DNA of 64,000 nt from Streptomyces mayonensis (GTDB lineage: Bacteria; Actinomycetota; Actinomycetes; Streptomycetales; Streptomycetaceae), in contig NZ_JACBYP010000008.1 of NCBI RefSeq assembly GCF_018982965.1, positions 1 to 64,000 of the forward strand, given 5' to 3'. The notes beneath the pieces are model-generated. The model was given only the letters and a program-made list of their open reading frames with translations, made no database searches and was not told the DNA's origin. The position numbers and the translations under genes were made by a program. This document shows, in pieces, positions 41,921 through 50,257 of this stretch. Positions within the stretch are counted from its first letter, which is position 1. Each line of letters starts with the position of its first letter.

Positions 41921-42550
41921 GTGAAAAGGATCTTGCAGGAACGGGCCAGAGCGACCCGGAGGTCACTCCTCGAGGCGGCCGCCGCCCTCTTCGCCGAACA
42001 GGGGTACTCGGCCACGAGCGTCAACGACATAGGCAGCCGCTCCGGCCGGACCAGCGGGTCCGTCTACTTCCACTACGCCAGCAAGGAGGGCATCGCCCTC
42101 GCCGTCGTCCACGGCGGTTTCGCCGCGTGGCCGGGTCTCGCCCCGCGCTACGGCGACCGGGCCGTGCCGCCGCTGGAGCGGCTGGTCTCGCTGAGCCACG
42201 ACATCGCGCACGCTCTCGCCGAGGATCCGCTGACGCGAGCGGGCGCACGCCTGTGGGCAGAGCGCGACACCATCAACGCGCCCCTCCCCGACCCGTTCGT
42301 CCTCTGGACGGCCGCCACCACGCGCCTGCTCGCCGAGGCGCGCTCGGCCGGTCAACTGGCCGCCCACGTCCGCCCCGCGACCGCCGCCCGCACCCTGGTC
42401 CGCGGCTTCTTCGGCTTCTGCACCCTCACCGAGTCCCTGGAAGGGCCGCAGGCTCTCACCGACCGGCTCTGCGACTGGTGGTGTCTCACCCTGCCCTCGC
42501 TCCAGCAGGCCCCGGCACCCCGGGCCGAGCCCACCCTCACCGGGCGCTGA
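41921..42550 (+). CDS. Gamma-butyrolactone-receptor-like TetR regulator
   Basis: 209-aa ArpA/ScbR-type regulator: the N-terminal helix-turn-helix is RARATRRSLLEAAAALFAEQGYSATSVNDIGSRSGRTSGSVYFHYASKEGIALAVV, and the C-terminal part (PTTRAGARL-like LTRAGARLWAER, WTAATTRLLAEARSAGQL, CDWWCLTLPSL) resembles the receptor ligand pocket with its conserved Trp. GTG 41921 follows GGAG at a wide spacing; an upstream frame to 41684 exists but is compositionally unlike coding DNA. No butenolide synthase (AfsA-type) gene is present in the window, so it may be an orphan pseudo-receptor. Confidence 0.78.
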   Translation: MKRILQERARATRRSLLEAAAALFAEQGYSATSVNDIGSRSGRTSGSVYFHYASKEGIALAVVHGGFAAWPGLAPRYGDRAVPPLERLVSLSHDIAHALAEDPLTRAGARLWAERDTINAPLPDPFVLWTAATTRLLAEARSAGQLAAHVRPATAARTLVRGFFGFCTLTESLEGPQALTDRLCDWWCLTLPSLQQAPAPRAEPTLTGR

Positions 42551-42956
42551 ACGGGGAAGGCGCGCCCGCGGCGCCCGCGTCCGCGTTCCCGCCGCCCGGC
42601 GGGCCTACAGGTCGGACCCGCCCGTAAATGGGCCCCTTCCCCAATGGCGACGGGCCGTCAGGTCGGCAAGGATCTTCACAACCCCTGTTCCGGCCCGGCG
42701 TCGTGCGGCCCCCTGCCGCGTTCGGCGCGCTCGTGCCTGTGCTCTCCGGTTCTTGACGGCCGTGCGGCCCGCACCGGCCTCGTTCCCGAGGCCGCGGGCC
42801 CGGTCCTCGGGCGGGCGCGGCACACCACTGGCCGGGCTACGACGAGAGGATCCCGGCAGTCATGAACGCAGTGTTGCGAAAAGCGTGCTGGTCAAAGGAG
42901 TTCGACGACCCCGAACAGTCGCCGCGCACGTCGCCGCGCGCGAAGGAGGACACTGG
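42551..42956. other. Intergenic region before the permease gene
   Basis: 406 bp. GAAGGAGGA (42942-42950) is the ribosome site of the permease. Several GC-rich inverted repeats occur but none resembles a riboswitch that I know. No gene found. Confidence 0.45.
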
Positions 42957-44255
42957 GTGAGCCTCACGACCTGGATGGCCGTGGCGGTCTTCGCCGTCGT
43001 CTTCGTACTCATCGCGACCGAGTGGGTGAACCGGGTCGCCGCCGCGCTCGGCGGCGCCGTGGTGATGCTGCTCATCGGCGCGACCGACGCCGAGCACGCC
43101 TTCTTCTCCGAACACGCGGGCGTCGACTGGAACGTCATCTTCCTGCTGCTCGGAATGATGCTGATCGTCTCCGTGCTCAGACGCACGGGCGTCTTCGAGT
43201 TCATCGCGATCTGGGCCGCGCGCAAGGCCAAGGGCAGACCGTACCGGCTCATGGTCCTGCTGATCGTGGCGACGGGTGTCCTGTCGCCCTGGCTGGACAA
43301 TGTCACCACCGTGCTGCTGATCGTCCCCGTGACGATCTCGGTCTGCCGGCGGCTCGGGGTACCCGTCGTACCGTTCCTCATCGCCGAGGTGATGGCCTGC
43401 AACATAGGCGGCGCGGCCACCCTCATCGGTGACCCGCCCAACATCATGATCGGGTCCCGTGCGGGTTTGTCCTTCAACGACTTCCTGATCCACATGACGC
43501 CGATCGTCGTCGTGCTGATGATCGTGTTCATCCTGATGAGCCGGGTGATGTTCCGGGGTGCGTTCCACTACGACCCCGAGCGTGCCGCTTCGGTGATGGA
43601 ACTCGACCCGCGGGAGGCCATCAAGGACGGCCGGCTGCTCGTCGTGAGCGGTGTGGTGATCACCGTCGTGATGGCCTGCTTCGTCCTGCACACCGCGCTG
43701 CACCTGGAGCCGTCGGTGGTGGCCATCAGCGGCGGTCTGGTGCTGCTCGCCGCCTCCCGGCTCGCCCCCGGCGACGTCGTCAAGGACGTGGAGTGGGAGA
43801 CCCTGGCGTTCTTCGTCGGCCTGTTCGTCATGGTCGGTGCGATGGTGCAGACCGGAGTCATCGGCGATCTGGGCGAGGCGGCGGCCAGGGCGGCCGACGG
43901 CAACCTCTTCGGCACCTCCATGGCCCTGGTGTTCGGTTCCGTCGTCCCGTCCGCGATCGTCGACAACATCCCGTTCGTGGCCTCGGTCAGTCCGATCGTC
44001 TCCGAGATCGTCGCCTCGTCCGGCGGCCTGGAGGAGGCGGGGATGCTCTGGTGGGCCTTCGCCCTCGGCGCGGACCTCGGCGGCAACGCCACGATCATCG
44101 CCTCCTCCGCCAACGTCGTGGTCGTCGGCATCGCCGAACGAGAGGGCCACCACATCTCGTTCTGGCAGTTCAGCCGCTACGGACTCGTCGTCACCGCCGT
44201 CACCGTGACGGTGGCGGCCGCGTACGTGTGGCTGCGCTACTTCGTGCTCATGTGA
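42957..44255 (+). CDS. ArsB/NhaD-superfamily permease
   Basis: 432-aa ion-transporter-superfamily membrane protein with 10-12 hydrophobic segments. Family marks are SPWLDNVTTVLLIVPVT, NIGGAATLIGDPPNIMIGS (the first re-entrant loop), and its repeat VPSAIVDNIPFVASVSPIV with ALGADLGGNATIIASSANVV. Members exchange Na+/H+, export arsenite or transport dicarboxylates; the motif GDPPN is shared by all. GTG 42957 has a strong GGAGG 6-8 nt upstream. No ars genes are near, so arsenite export is not supported. Confidence 0.85.
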   Translation: MSLTTWMAVAVFAVVFVLIATEWVNRVAAALGGAVVMLLIGATDAEHAFFSEHAGVDWNVIFLLLGMMLIVSVLRRTGVFEFIAIWAARKAKGRPYRLMVLLIVATGVLSPWLDNVTTVLLIVPVTISVCRRLGVPVVPFLIAEVMACNIGGAATLIGDPPNIMIGSRAGLSFNDFLIHMTPIVVVLMIVFILMSRVMFRGAFHYDPERAASVMELDPREAIKDGRLLVVSGVVITVVMACFVLHTALHLEPSVVAISGGLVLLAASRLAPGDVVKDVEWETLAFFVGLFVMVGAMVQTGVIGDLGEAAARAADGNLFGTSMALVFGSVVPSAIVDNIPFVASVSPIVSEIVASSGGLEEAGMLWWAFALGADLGGNATIIASSANVVVVGIAEREGHHISFWQFSRYGLVVTAVTVTVAAAYVWLRYFVLM

Positions 44256-44292
44256 CCCTGGGCGGGGCCGGGCGTCCCGGACGATCCACCGG

Positions 44293-45786
44293 TCAGCGGA
44301 CCGGCTCGGCGTCCGTCAGGCGCTCGGCCCGCAGCGCGGAGCGGCGCAGCTTGCCCGCGGCACTGCGCAGCGGGGTGTCGACGAGCTCGATCGACCGGGG
44401 CCGCTTGTGGGGCGACAGCCTGGTGGCGAGGAAGGAACCGAGTTCGCCGGCGGTGACCGCGGCACCGGTGCCGGTCTGGACGATGGCGTGGATCCGGTTG
44501 CCTCGCTCGGGGTCCGGCAGTCCGATGACCGCACTGGACAGGACCGCCGGGTGCTCGGCGAGGGCGCCCTCGATCTCGGCGGGATAGACGTTCACTCCCC
44601 CGACCAGCAGCATGTCCGAACGCCGGTCGCGGAGGTAGAGGTATCCGTCCGCGTCCAGCTCACCGATGTCGCCGAGGGTCGACCACCCGTCTTCCTCCCG
44701 TACCTCGGCGCCGATGTAGCGGAAGGCGGGCGGGTTGCCGGGCGGGACCCGCATGAACACCTCGCCCGGGACGCCCGGTTCGTTCACCGGTGTGCCGTCG
44801 AGCGCCACGATCTTGATCTCGCCCCAGGCCGCCCGGCCCACCGAACCGCGGTGCAGCAGCCACTCCGTGCCCGAGATGGTGCAGCCGGCCTGGGCCTCGG
44901 TGCCCGCGTACAGTTCCCAGATCCGCCCGGCGCCCAGCCAGTCGATCCAGGCCTGCTTGACCGCGGGCGGGCAGGGCTCGGCGCAGTGCCACACCGACAC
45001 CAGCGACGAGAGGTCGTAGCGTTCGCGGGTCCGCCCGGGCAGCGCGAGGATGCGCCGCATCATCGTCGGCACCAGGTACATCCAGGTGATCGCGTGCCGC
45101 TCCACCTCGGCCAGTACCCGCTCGGCGTCGAACCTGGGCAGCAGCGTGACGGTGCTCCCGTTGAACAGGGCGGTCATGGCCGTGGAGAAGGGCGCGTTGT
45201 GGTGGACCGGCGCGGTGATCAGCACCTGCTCCGCGCCCCGCAGCCCCCATGCCTCGGTGTCGAAGGCGTTGTACGTTCCCGGGGTGCCCGACAGGATGAT
45301 CTTCGGCCGGCCGGTGGAGCCCCCCGAGGTCGGCGCCTTCCACGACGGACCCACCTCCGTGGGGAGGTCGGCGTCCGTGCCGCCGCGGTCGCGCAGCGTG
45401 GCGACGGTGACGGACCGCAACCGGCCGTCGCCGAGCGGTGTGCCGTCGTGGAGGCCCACGACGGCCGCGGGATCGGAGAGTTCGAGGATGGCCCGTGTCT
45501 CGGCGGGCGCGAGGCGGGTCGACAGCGGCTGGGGCACGGCGCCCGTCTTGAGACAGGCGAAGGCGGCCACCACGACGTCCAGGCCGTTGGGCAGCATGAG
45601 GGCGACGATGCGTCCGCGCGTGACGCCACGGAGCCGCAGGCCGCGCGCGACGGCGTTGCTCGCCCGTCGCAGCTCGTCCCAGGTCAGCTCCTCGCCGTCC
45701 GCGCGCACCGCGACCGTGTCGGGACGTTGCGCGGCGTGCTCCCCGAGGATGTCGCCGAGTGGGAATCCGGGGCCGGGAGTGAACAT
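44293..45786 (-). CDS. Acyl/bile-acid-type CoA ligase
   Basis: 497-aa ANL-superfamily adenylating enzyme: P-loop-like APTSGGSTGRPKIILSG (degenerate first segment), SVWHCAEPCPP, WELYAGTEAQAG (A5 motif), DGWSTLGDIGELDADGYLYLRDRRSDMLLVGGVNVYPAEIEGAL, and the C-terminal catalytic Lys in AAGKLRRSAL. Length and sequence are like bile-acid/short-branched-chain CoA ligases. AGGAGAAG precedes the ATG and immediately abuts a 14-bp tandem repeat. It follows the MHS transporter on the same strand; together they would import and activate an organic acid. Confidence 0.85.
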   Translation of the reverse strand: MFTPGPGFPLGDILGEHAAQRPDTVAVRADGEELTWDELRRASNAVARGLRLRGVTRGRIVALMLPNGLDVVVAAFACLKTGAVPQPLSTRLAPAETRAILELSDPAAVVGLHDGTPLGDGRLRSVTVATLRDRGGTDADLPTEVGPSWKAPTSGGSTGRPKIILSGTPGTYNAFDTEAWGLRGAEQVLITAPVHHNAPFSTAMTALFNGSTVTLLPRFDAERVLAEVERHAITWMYLVPTMMRRILALPGRTRERYDLSSLVSVWHCAEPCPPAVKQAWIDWLGAGRIWELYAGTEAQAGCTISGTEWLLHRGSVGRAAWGEIKIVALDGTPVNEPGVPGEVFMRVPPGNPPAFRYIGAEVREEDGWSTLGDIGELDADGYLYLRDRRSDMLLVGGVNVYPAEIEGALAEHPAVLSSAVIGLPDPERGNRIHAIVQTGTGAAVTAGELGSFLATRLSPHKRPRSIELVDTPLRSAAGKLRRSALRAERLTDAEPVR

Positions 45787-45806
45787 GTGCGTCTTCTCCT
45801 ACTCAT

Positions 45807-45890
45807 GGTTCGCAGCTCGTGGTTCGCAACTCGTGGATCGTGGTTCGCAACTCGTGGCTCGCAGCTGGTGGTTCGCAGCTCGTGGATCGG
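45807..45890. repeat. 14-bp tandem repeat in the transporter/ligase gap
   Basis: Five copies of GGTTCGCARCTCGT (45807, 45821, 45842, 45856, 45870) and two 7-bp half units GGATCGK (45835, 45884). The array lies 20 bp upstream of the CoA ligase start, between it and the transporter stop, so it would be in the mRNA. Copy number may vary. Confidence 0.85.
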
Positions 45891-45909
45891 GACGTGGCCG
45901 GTCGCCCGG

Positions 45910-47295
45910 TCAGCTGTGGAGGTGCGCTCCGGGCAGCGCGTCGGGGTCCCGGCGCACCTCGGCCGGGTTCGTCTCGGGCAGGAACCAGGCACTGGCCGAG
46001 GTGACGAGTCCCATGAGGGCGATGTAGGCGGCGACCAGGGTGGTCGTCCCCGTCTCGGCGATCACGGCGGTCATCAGGATCGGTGTGCCGCCGCTGACGA
46101 CGATGGCCGAGAGCTGGTAGGCGAGGGAGGCGCTGGAGTACCGGACGTTCGGGGCGAACAGCTCACCGAGGTAGGCGGCCATCGGACCGTAGGTCAGTCC
46201 CTGGAACACGAAGCCGACCGCGACCGCCACGAAGACCAGGGGCGCGGACGCGGTCCCCACGAGCGCGAAGTAGGGAAAGCCCCAGGCCGCCACGCCGAGC
46301 CCGCCGACCACGATCAGGCTCCGCCGCCCGAAGCGGTCCGACAGCCACCCCGCGGTGGGGAGCACCGCCGTCATCAGCGCCGCGCTCAGCAGGGTGACCG
46401 TCAGCAGCACGTTGCGGTTCATGTCCAGCGTCTTCGTGCCGTAGCTCAGCAGCCCGGTGATGCTGACGTAGAAGAGGCTGTTGGTGGCCGACAGGGTGCC
46501 GCAGCCGAGGAGAATGGTGCGCCAGTTGCGGCGCACGGCCTCGGCCAGCGGCGCCCGTACCACGGTCGCCTCCGTCTTCCGGGCGGCCGCCTGCTGCAGC
46601 CGGCGGAAGTCGGGGGTGTCCTCGACCTTGTTCTGGATGTAGAGGACCACCGGGAACATCACGGCGCTGAGCAGGAACGGGATGCGCCAGCCCCAGCTCA
46701 GGAACGCCTCGCCGGCGACGGCCGTACTGACTCCGGTGAAGATCAGGTTGGCGATGATGACCGCGACCGGCACGCTGGTCTGGCCGAAGGTACCGGCGAA
46801 ACCCCGGCGTTTGGCGCCGGCCGACTCCGTGAGCAGGAGCGCGATGCCGCCCCACTGGCCGCCCGCGGCGATTCCCTGGACGAAGCGCAGCAGCACCAGC
46901 AGGATCGGGGCCAGGACGCCGACGGCGTCGGCGCTCGGCAGACAGCCGATGAGGAAGGTCGCGACCGCCATGGCGACGAGGCACATCACGACGGTGGGCT
47001 TGCGCCCGTACTTGTCGCCGAAGTGCCCCGCGACAAGCCCGCCGATCGGCCGGGCCAGGAACCCGGCCCAGAAGGTGCTGAACGACAGCAGTGTGCCGGT
47101 CAGGGCGGACGAGTGGGGGAAGAAGACCTCCGGGAAGACGAGCGCCGCCGCGGTGCCGTACAGGAAGAAGTCGTACCACTCGATCGAGCTGCCGATCAGT
47201 CCGGCCGCCAGCAGCTTGCGGTGGGCGCGGCGCTCGGTCGCCGGGGCGGTGGCGGAAGCGTCGGCCCGGAGGTGCGCGCGTGCGGACGAGGTCAT
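45910..47295 (-). CDS. MHS-family metabolite:H+ symporter
   Basis: 461-aa MFS permease of the metabolite:H+ symporter family (ShiA/KgtP/ProP-like), 12 transmembrane segments: AGLIGSSIEWYDFFLYGTAAALVF, the loop-2 motif GHFGDKYGRKPTVV, FVQGIAAGGQWGGIALLLTE, FAGTFGQ, and the repeat-2 motif GWLSDRFGRRSLIVVG. Substrates of this family are organic acids (shikimate, ketoglutarate, aromatic or fatty acids). It is divergent from the PucR-type regulator and followed by the CoA ligase gene. Confidence 0.88.
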   Translation of the reverse strand: MTSSARAHLRADASATAPATERRAHRKLLAAGLIGSSIEWYDFFLYGTAAALVFPEVFFPHSSALTGTLLSFSTFWAGFLARPIGGLVAGHFGDKYGRKPTVVMCLVAMAVATFLIGCLPSADAVGVLAPILLVLLRFVQGIAAGGQWGGIALLLTESAGAKRRGFAGTFGQTSVPVAVIIANLIFTGVSTAVAGEAFLSWGWRIPFLLSAVMFPVVLYIQNKVEDTPDFRRLQQAAARKTEATVVRAPLAEAVRRNWRTILLGCGTLSATNSLFYVSITGLLSYGTKTLDMNRNVLLTVTLLSAALMTAVLPTAGWLSDRFGRRSLIVVGGLGVAAWGFPYFALVGTASAPLVFVAVAVGFVFQGLTYGPMAAYLGELFAPNVRYSSASLAYQLSAIVVSGGTPILMTAVIAETGTTTLVAAYIALMGLVTSASAWFLPETNPAEVRRDPDALPGAHLHS

Positions 47296-47486
47296 GGGTG
47301 CCGTCCCTCGGGGAGTAGGGAGTGTGGGGAGGATGCGGGGCCCGGGCGGTGCCGAGCGGGCTCCGGGCCACCGGCCGTGGGGGGAGAGTAGAGCCGCGCC
47401 GGCACTCCGGGAGATGGGATGTCCCTACACTCCCGGGAGCACGGAGGTGGACGAGGTATCCACCCCACTCCCGAGCGGGGGCACCG

Positions 47487-49412
47487 ATGGCACCAACCAA
47501 TTCCGGCGCGGGCGGCGCCACGGGTCACGACGGGCCGGGCGCCGGGGCCACCCCACCGCACGACGGACCGGGTCCGGAGGCCGGGACGGGCCACGACGGT
47601 CCCGACGCCGGCACCCGAGCCGGCACCGGCACCGACGGGGCAGCCGGACAAGGCGGGCTGCTCTCCTACCGCCTGCGGCGCGAACGCAGGCTCAGCAGCC
47701 TGTACGCGACCGCCCGGTCACTGGCCGCGCTCGGCGAGGTCGACGAGGTGCTCTCCTCGATCGTGAGGCACGCCCACGAGCTGATCGGCAGCGACATCGC
47801 CTACCTGTCGCTCCTCGACGCGGACGGGAACCTCACCCTCAGGGCGTGTGCCGGGACGATCTCGGCTGAGTTCTCCTCGGCGCGCATGCCTCCGGGGGTC
47901 GGCCTGGGCGGGCGGGTGATCGGGTCCAGGGCGCCCTTCTGGGTCAGCAACTACGGCGAGTCCGACGTCGTCCGCCACAACTCCGCGTTCGACCTGCTCG
48001 TCCCGAACGAAGGGCTCACGGCGCTGCTGGGTGTGCCGCTGCTCGTGGGCGACCGGGCGGTGGGAGTGCTGTTCGCCGCCGACCGCAGCGAGCGCCCGTT
48101 CGAGCAGGACGAGGTCGCCCTCCTCAGCGCCTTCGCCGATCACGCGGCGATCGCCCTCAACAACGCGCGGCTCTACGACGAGAGCCGGGTGTCCCTGCAG
48201 CGGCTGCGGGAGGCGTACGAAACGATCGAGGAGCAGGTCACGTCGGTCGAGCGGGCGGCGGCCGTGCACGAGGCGCTGACCCACGTGGTCCTGACCGGCG
48301 GGGGTCCCGGCGACATCGCCCGGTTGCTGGTCGAGCACCTGGGGGGCGCGGTGACCGTCCTCGACCGGGACGACCGGGTCGTGGCGACACGGGTCTCGGA
48401 GGAACGGCCGGCCGCCGCCGCCCGGGAGCCCGCGCGGGAGCTGCTGGAGGAGGCCCGCAGGACGGGCCGCTGCGCCTCGGCACCGGACGGCGACGGATCG
48501 GTCTGCAGCGTCGCCGTCGTCCACGCGGGCAGCAGCCACCTCGGTTCGCTGTCGCTGACCCGCGGTGCCGCGCCGGGCTCGGCGGACGTCCGGATGCTGG
48601 AGCGCTCGGCCCAGATCATGGGCCTGCTGATCCTGATGCGCGACGCCCGGGTCGAGGCGGAGGAGCGGGTCCGCGGCGAGCTGCTCGTGGAACTGCTCTC
48701 ACGCCCGTCGCTGCATCCCGCCCAGCGGGACCGGGCGCTCGCCCGGGGGGTCGACGTCGACCGCCTCGACGTCCTCGTGGTGGCCGACTGCCCCGGGAAG
48801 CCGACCGGCGACGTCGTGCGCCGGCTGAACGCCCTGTCCCCCGAGTGGTCCGGGCTGGCCGGCGAGTACCTCGGCCGGGCGACGATGCTGCTGCGGGCCG
48901 ACGACACGGAGGAGGCGGCGGGTGCCCTGCACCGCAGGCTGCGCCGCGCCCTCGGCGTCCCGGTGCTCGTGGCCGCCGACCGGGTCGACGGGCGGGAGTG
49001 GTCCCGCTCCTTCGGGCTGACGTGGCGCTGTGTCGAGGTGATGCGCTCGCTGGGCGTGACCGACCGCGGGTCGGCCACCGTGCAGTACGCCATGTACGCG
49101 ATCGTCTTCGACCCGGAGCGCGCGCACGACCTCGACCGCTTCCTCGCCGACTGTCTCGGTCCGCTCCTGGAGTACGACCGGCGGCGGTCGACGGACCTGG
49201 TGGCCACGGCGGCCGCCTACTTCGCCCAGGGCGGCAATCTGAGCCGCACCGCCCGTCACCTGCACGTGCACATGAACACCCTGCTCAAGCGCCTGGACCG
49301 GATCGGTGTCCTGCTCGGCGACGGGTGGCGTTCCCCGGACTCCGCGCTGCGCCTGCACCTGGCGGTCCGCCTCCACCAGCTGCGCGGCGCGCTCGACGGG
49401 GCGGACCAGTAG
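47487..49412 (+). CDS. GAF-PucR/CdaR-type transcriptional regulator
   Basis: 641-aa regulator. After a low-complexity Gly/Asp/Thr N-terminus (about 55 residues) come a GAF domain (residues 75-225: EVDEVLSSIVRHAHELIGSDIAYLSLLDADGNLTL, GLGGRVIGSRAPFWVSNY, ALLGVPLLVGDRAVGVLFAADR), a short coiled segment, a CdaR-like GGDEF-related domain and the C-terminal PucR helix-turn-helix (AAAYFAQGGNLSRTARHLHVHMNTLLKRLDRIGVLL). It is divergent from the MHS transporter/CoA ligase pair and probably activates it when the acid or its CoA ester is sensed. ATG 47487 has only a weak GGGGG upstream; the start could be further 5'. Confidence 0.82.
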   Translation: MAPTNSGAGGATGHDGPGAGATPPHDGPGPEAGTGHDGPDAGTRAGTGTDGAAGQGGLLSYRLRRERRLSSLYATARSLAALGEVDEVLSSIVRHAHELIGSDIAYLSLLDADGNLTLRACAGTISAEFSSARMPPGVGLGGRVIGSRAPFWVSNYGESDVVRHNSAFDLLVPNEGLTALLGVPLLVGDRAVGVLFAADRSERPFEQDEVALLSAFADHAAIALNNARLYDESRVSLQRLREAYETIEEQVTSVERAAAVHEALTHVVLTGGGPGDIARLLVEHLGGAVTVLDRDDRVVATRVSEERPAAAAREPARELLEEARRTGRCASAPDGDGSVCSVAVVHAGSSHLGSLSLTRGAAPGSADVRMLERSAQIMGLLILMRDARVEAEERVRGELLVELLSRPSLHPAQRDRALARGVDVDRLDVLVVADCPGKPTGDVVRRLNALSPEWSGLAGEYLGRATMLLRADDTEEAAGALHRRLRRALGVPVLVAADRVDGREWSRSFGLTWRCVEVMRSLGVTDRGSATVQYAMYAIVFDPERAHDLDRFLADCLGPLLEYDRRRSTDLVATAAAYFAQGGNLSRTARHLHVHMNTLLKRLDRIGVLLGDGWRSPDSALRLHLAVRLHQLRGALDGADQ

Positions 49413-49414
49413 GT

Positions 49415-49624
49415 TCAGACCCTGGTCAGGGCGCTCCCCTTGTGCATGGCGACGTGGTCGGTCCGGTCGCTCCTGATCTCGTACTGGGGGTCCTGCGGCG
49501 AGCAGTGCCGGGTGCGGCCCTTGAACTCCACGTCGGCCGTGTGCTTCTTGACGACGACGCCCTGGACGTGGCCGGCCTCGGAGTTCCAGCGCACGTGGTC
49601 CCCCACCTCGAAGTCGTTCGCCAT
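49415..49624 (-). CDS. DUF2945 (hypervirulence-associated-like) small protein
   Basis: 69 aa, an SH3-like small fold: FEVGDHVRWNSEAGHVQGVVVKKHTADVEFKGRTRHCSPQDPQYEIRSDRT is the DUF2945/HVA1 pattern. GGAGGAG precedes the ATG. It ends 2 bp from the convergent PucR gene. Function unknown; often stress-related in annotation only. Confidence 0.78.
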   Translation of the reverse strand: MANDFEVGDHVRWNSEAGHVQGVVVKKHTADVEFKGRTRHCSPQDPQYEIRSDRTDHVAMHKGSALTRV

Positions 49625-49762
49625 CCCGCTCTCCTCCGCCTCCGGCCGTCCGTCTCTCCCACCCGGGTGATCGTCCACGGCACCGCCAAACCCCCGGTCG
49701 GCCAGGAGCCGTCCCCGCCCGCACCGGACGGGCGGGTGGCGCCACCCTGTTATGGTGCGCCG

Positions 49763-50191
49763 ATGTCATCGATCAGGCGGTTCCAAGTCACCTTCGACTG
49801 CGCGGACCCGGGGCGTCTCGCCCGCTTCTGGTGCGAGGTGCTGGGCTACGAGGTGTCACCGCCGCCGGCGGGGTTCAGCACCTGGGAGGACTTCGACCGC
49901 TCCCGGCCGCCCGAGGAGCGGGGGTCGTGGTTCGCCTGCAGTGATCCCTCGGGGGAAGGACCGCGGCTGTTCTTCCAGCGCGTACCCGAAGGGAAGACCG
50001 CCAAGAACCGGGTGCACCTCGACGTGCGGGTCGGCACCGGCCTCGTCGGGGAGGAACGTCTGGCGGCGCTGGAGGCCGAGTGCGCACGGCTTCTCCCGCT
50101 CGGCGCGGCCCGTGTGCGGCTCCTGTACGACGGCCGGGACTCCTGCATCGTGATGCAGGACATCGAGGGCAACGAGTTCTGTCTCGACTGA
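49763..50191 (+). CDS. Glyoxalase-like (VOC) domain protein
   Basis: 142-aa VOC protein: FQVTFDCADPGRLARFWCEVLGYEVSPPP, FFQRVPEGKTAKNRVHLDVRV, IVMQDIEGNEFCLD. These marks fit the Glyoxalase_6 group common in Streptomyces. TATGGT about 10 bp before the ATG suggests a leaderless message. Function unknown. Confidence 0.78.
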   Translation: MSSIRRFQVTFDCADPGRLARFWCEVLGYEVSPPPAGFSTWEDFDRSRPPEERGSWFACSDPSGEGPRLFFQRVPEGKTAKNRVHLDVRVGTGLVGEERLAALEAECARLLPLGAARVRLLYDGRDSCIVMQDIEGNEFCLD

Positions 50192-50257
50192 ACCGGAGGC
50201 CGGCGGCCTCGTCGAACAGGAGAAGCACGCACGGCGCGAGGCGGGACACCGCTGCCC

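Noticed and set aside
42551..42956. Possible ion-sensing riboswitch upstream of the ArsB/NhaD-type permease
   Set aside because: Inverted repeats are present, but I could not match a conserved core of any known riboswitch class and there is no clear terminator or sequestered ribosome site.
42957..44255. Arsenite efflux pump ArsB
   Set aside because: The superfamily motifs are shared by Na+/H+ antiporters and dicarboxylate carriers, and no arsR, arsC or arsA lies nearby.
45807..45890. CRISPR-like repeat array
   Set aside because: Units of 14 bp follow one another with no unique spacers and no cas genes are nearby; it is a tandem repeat.
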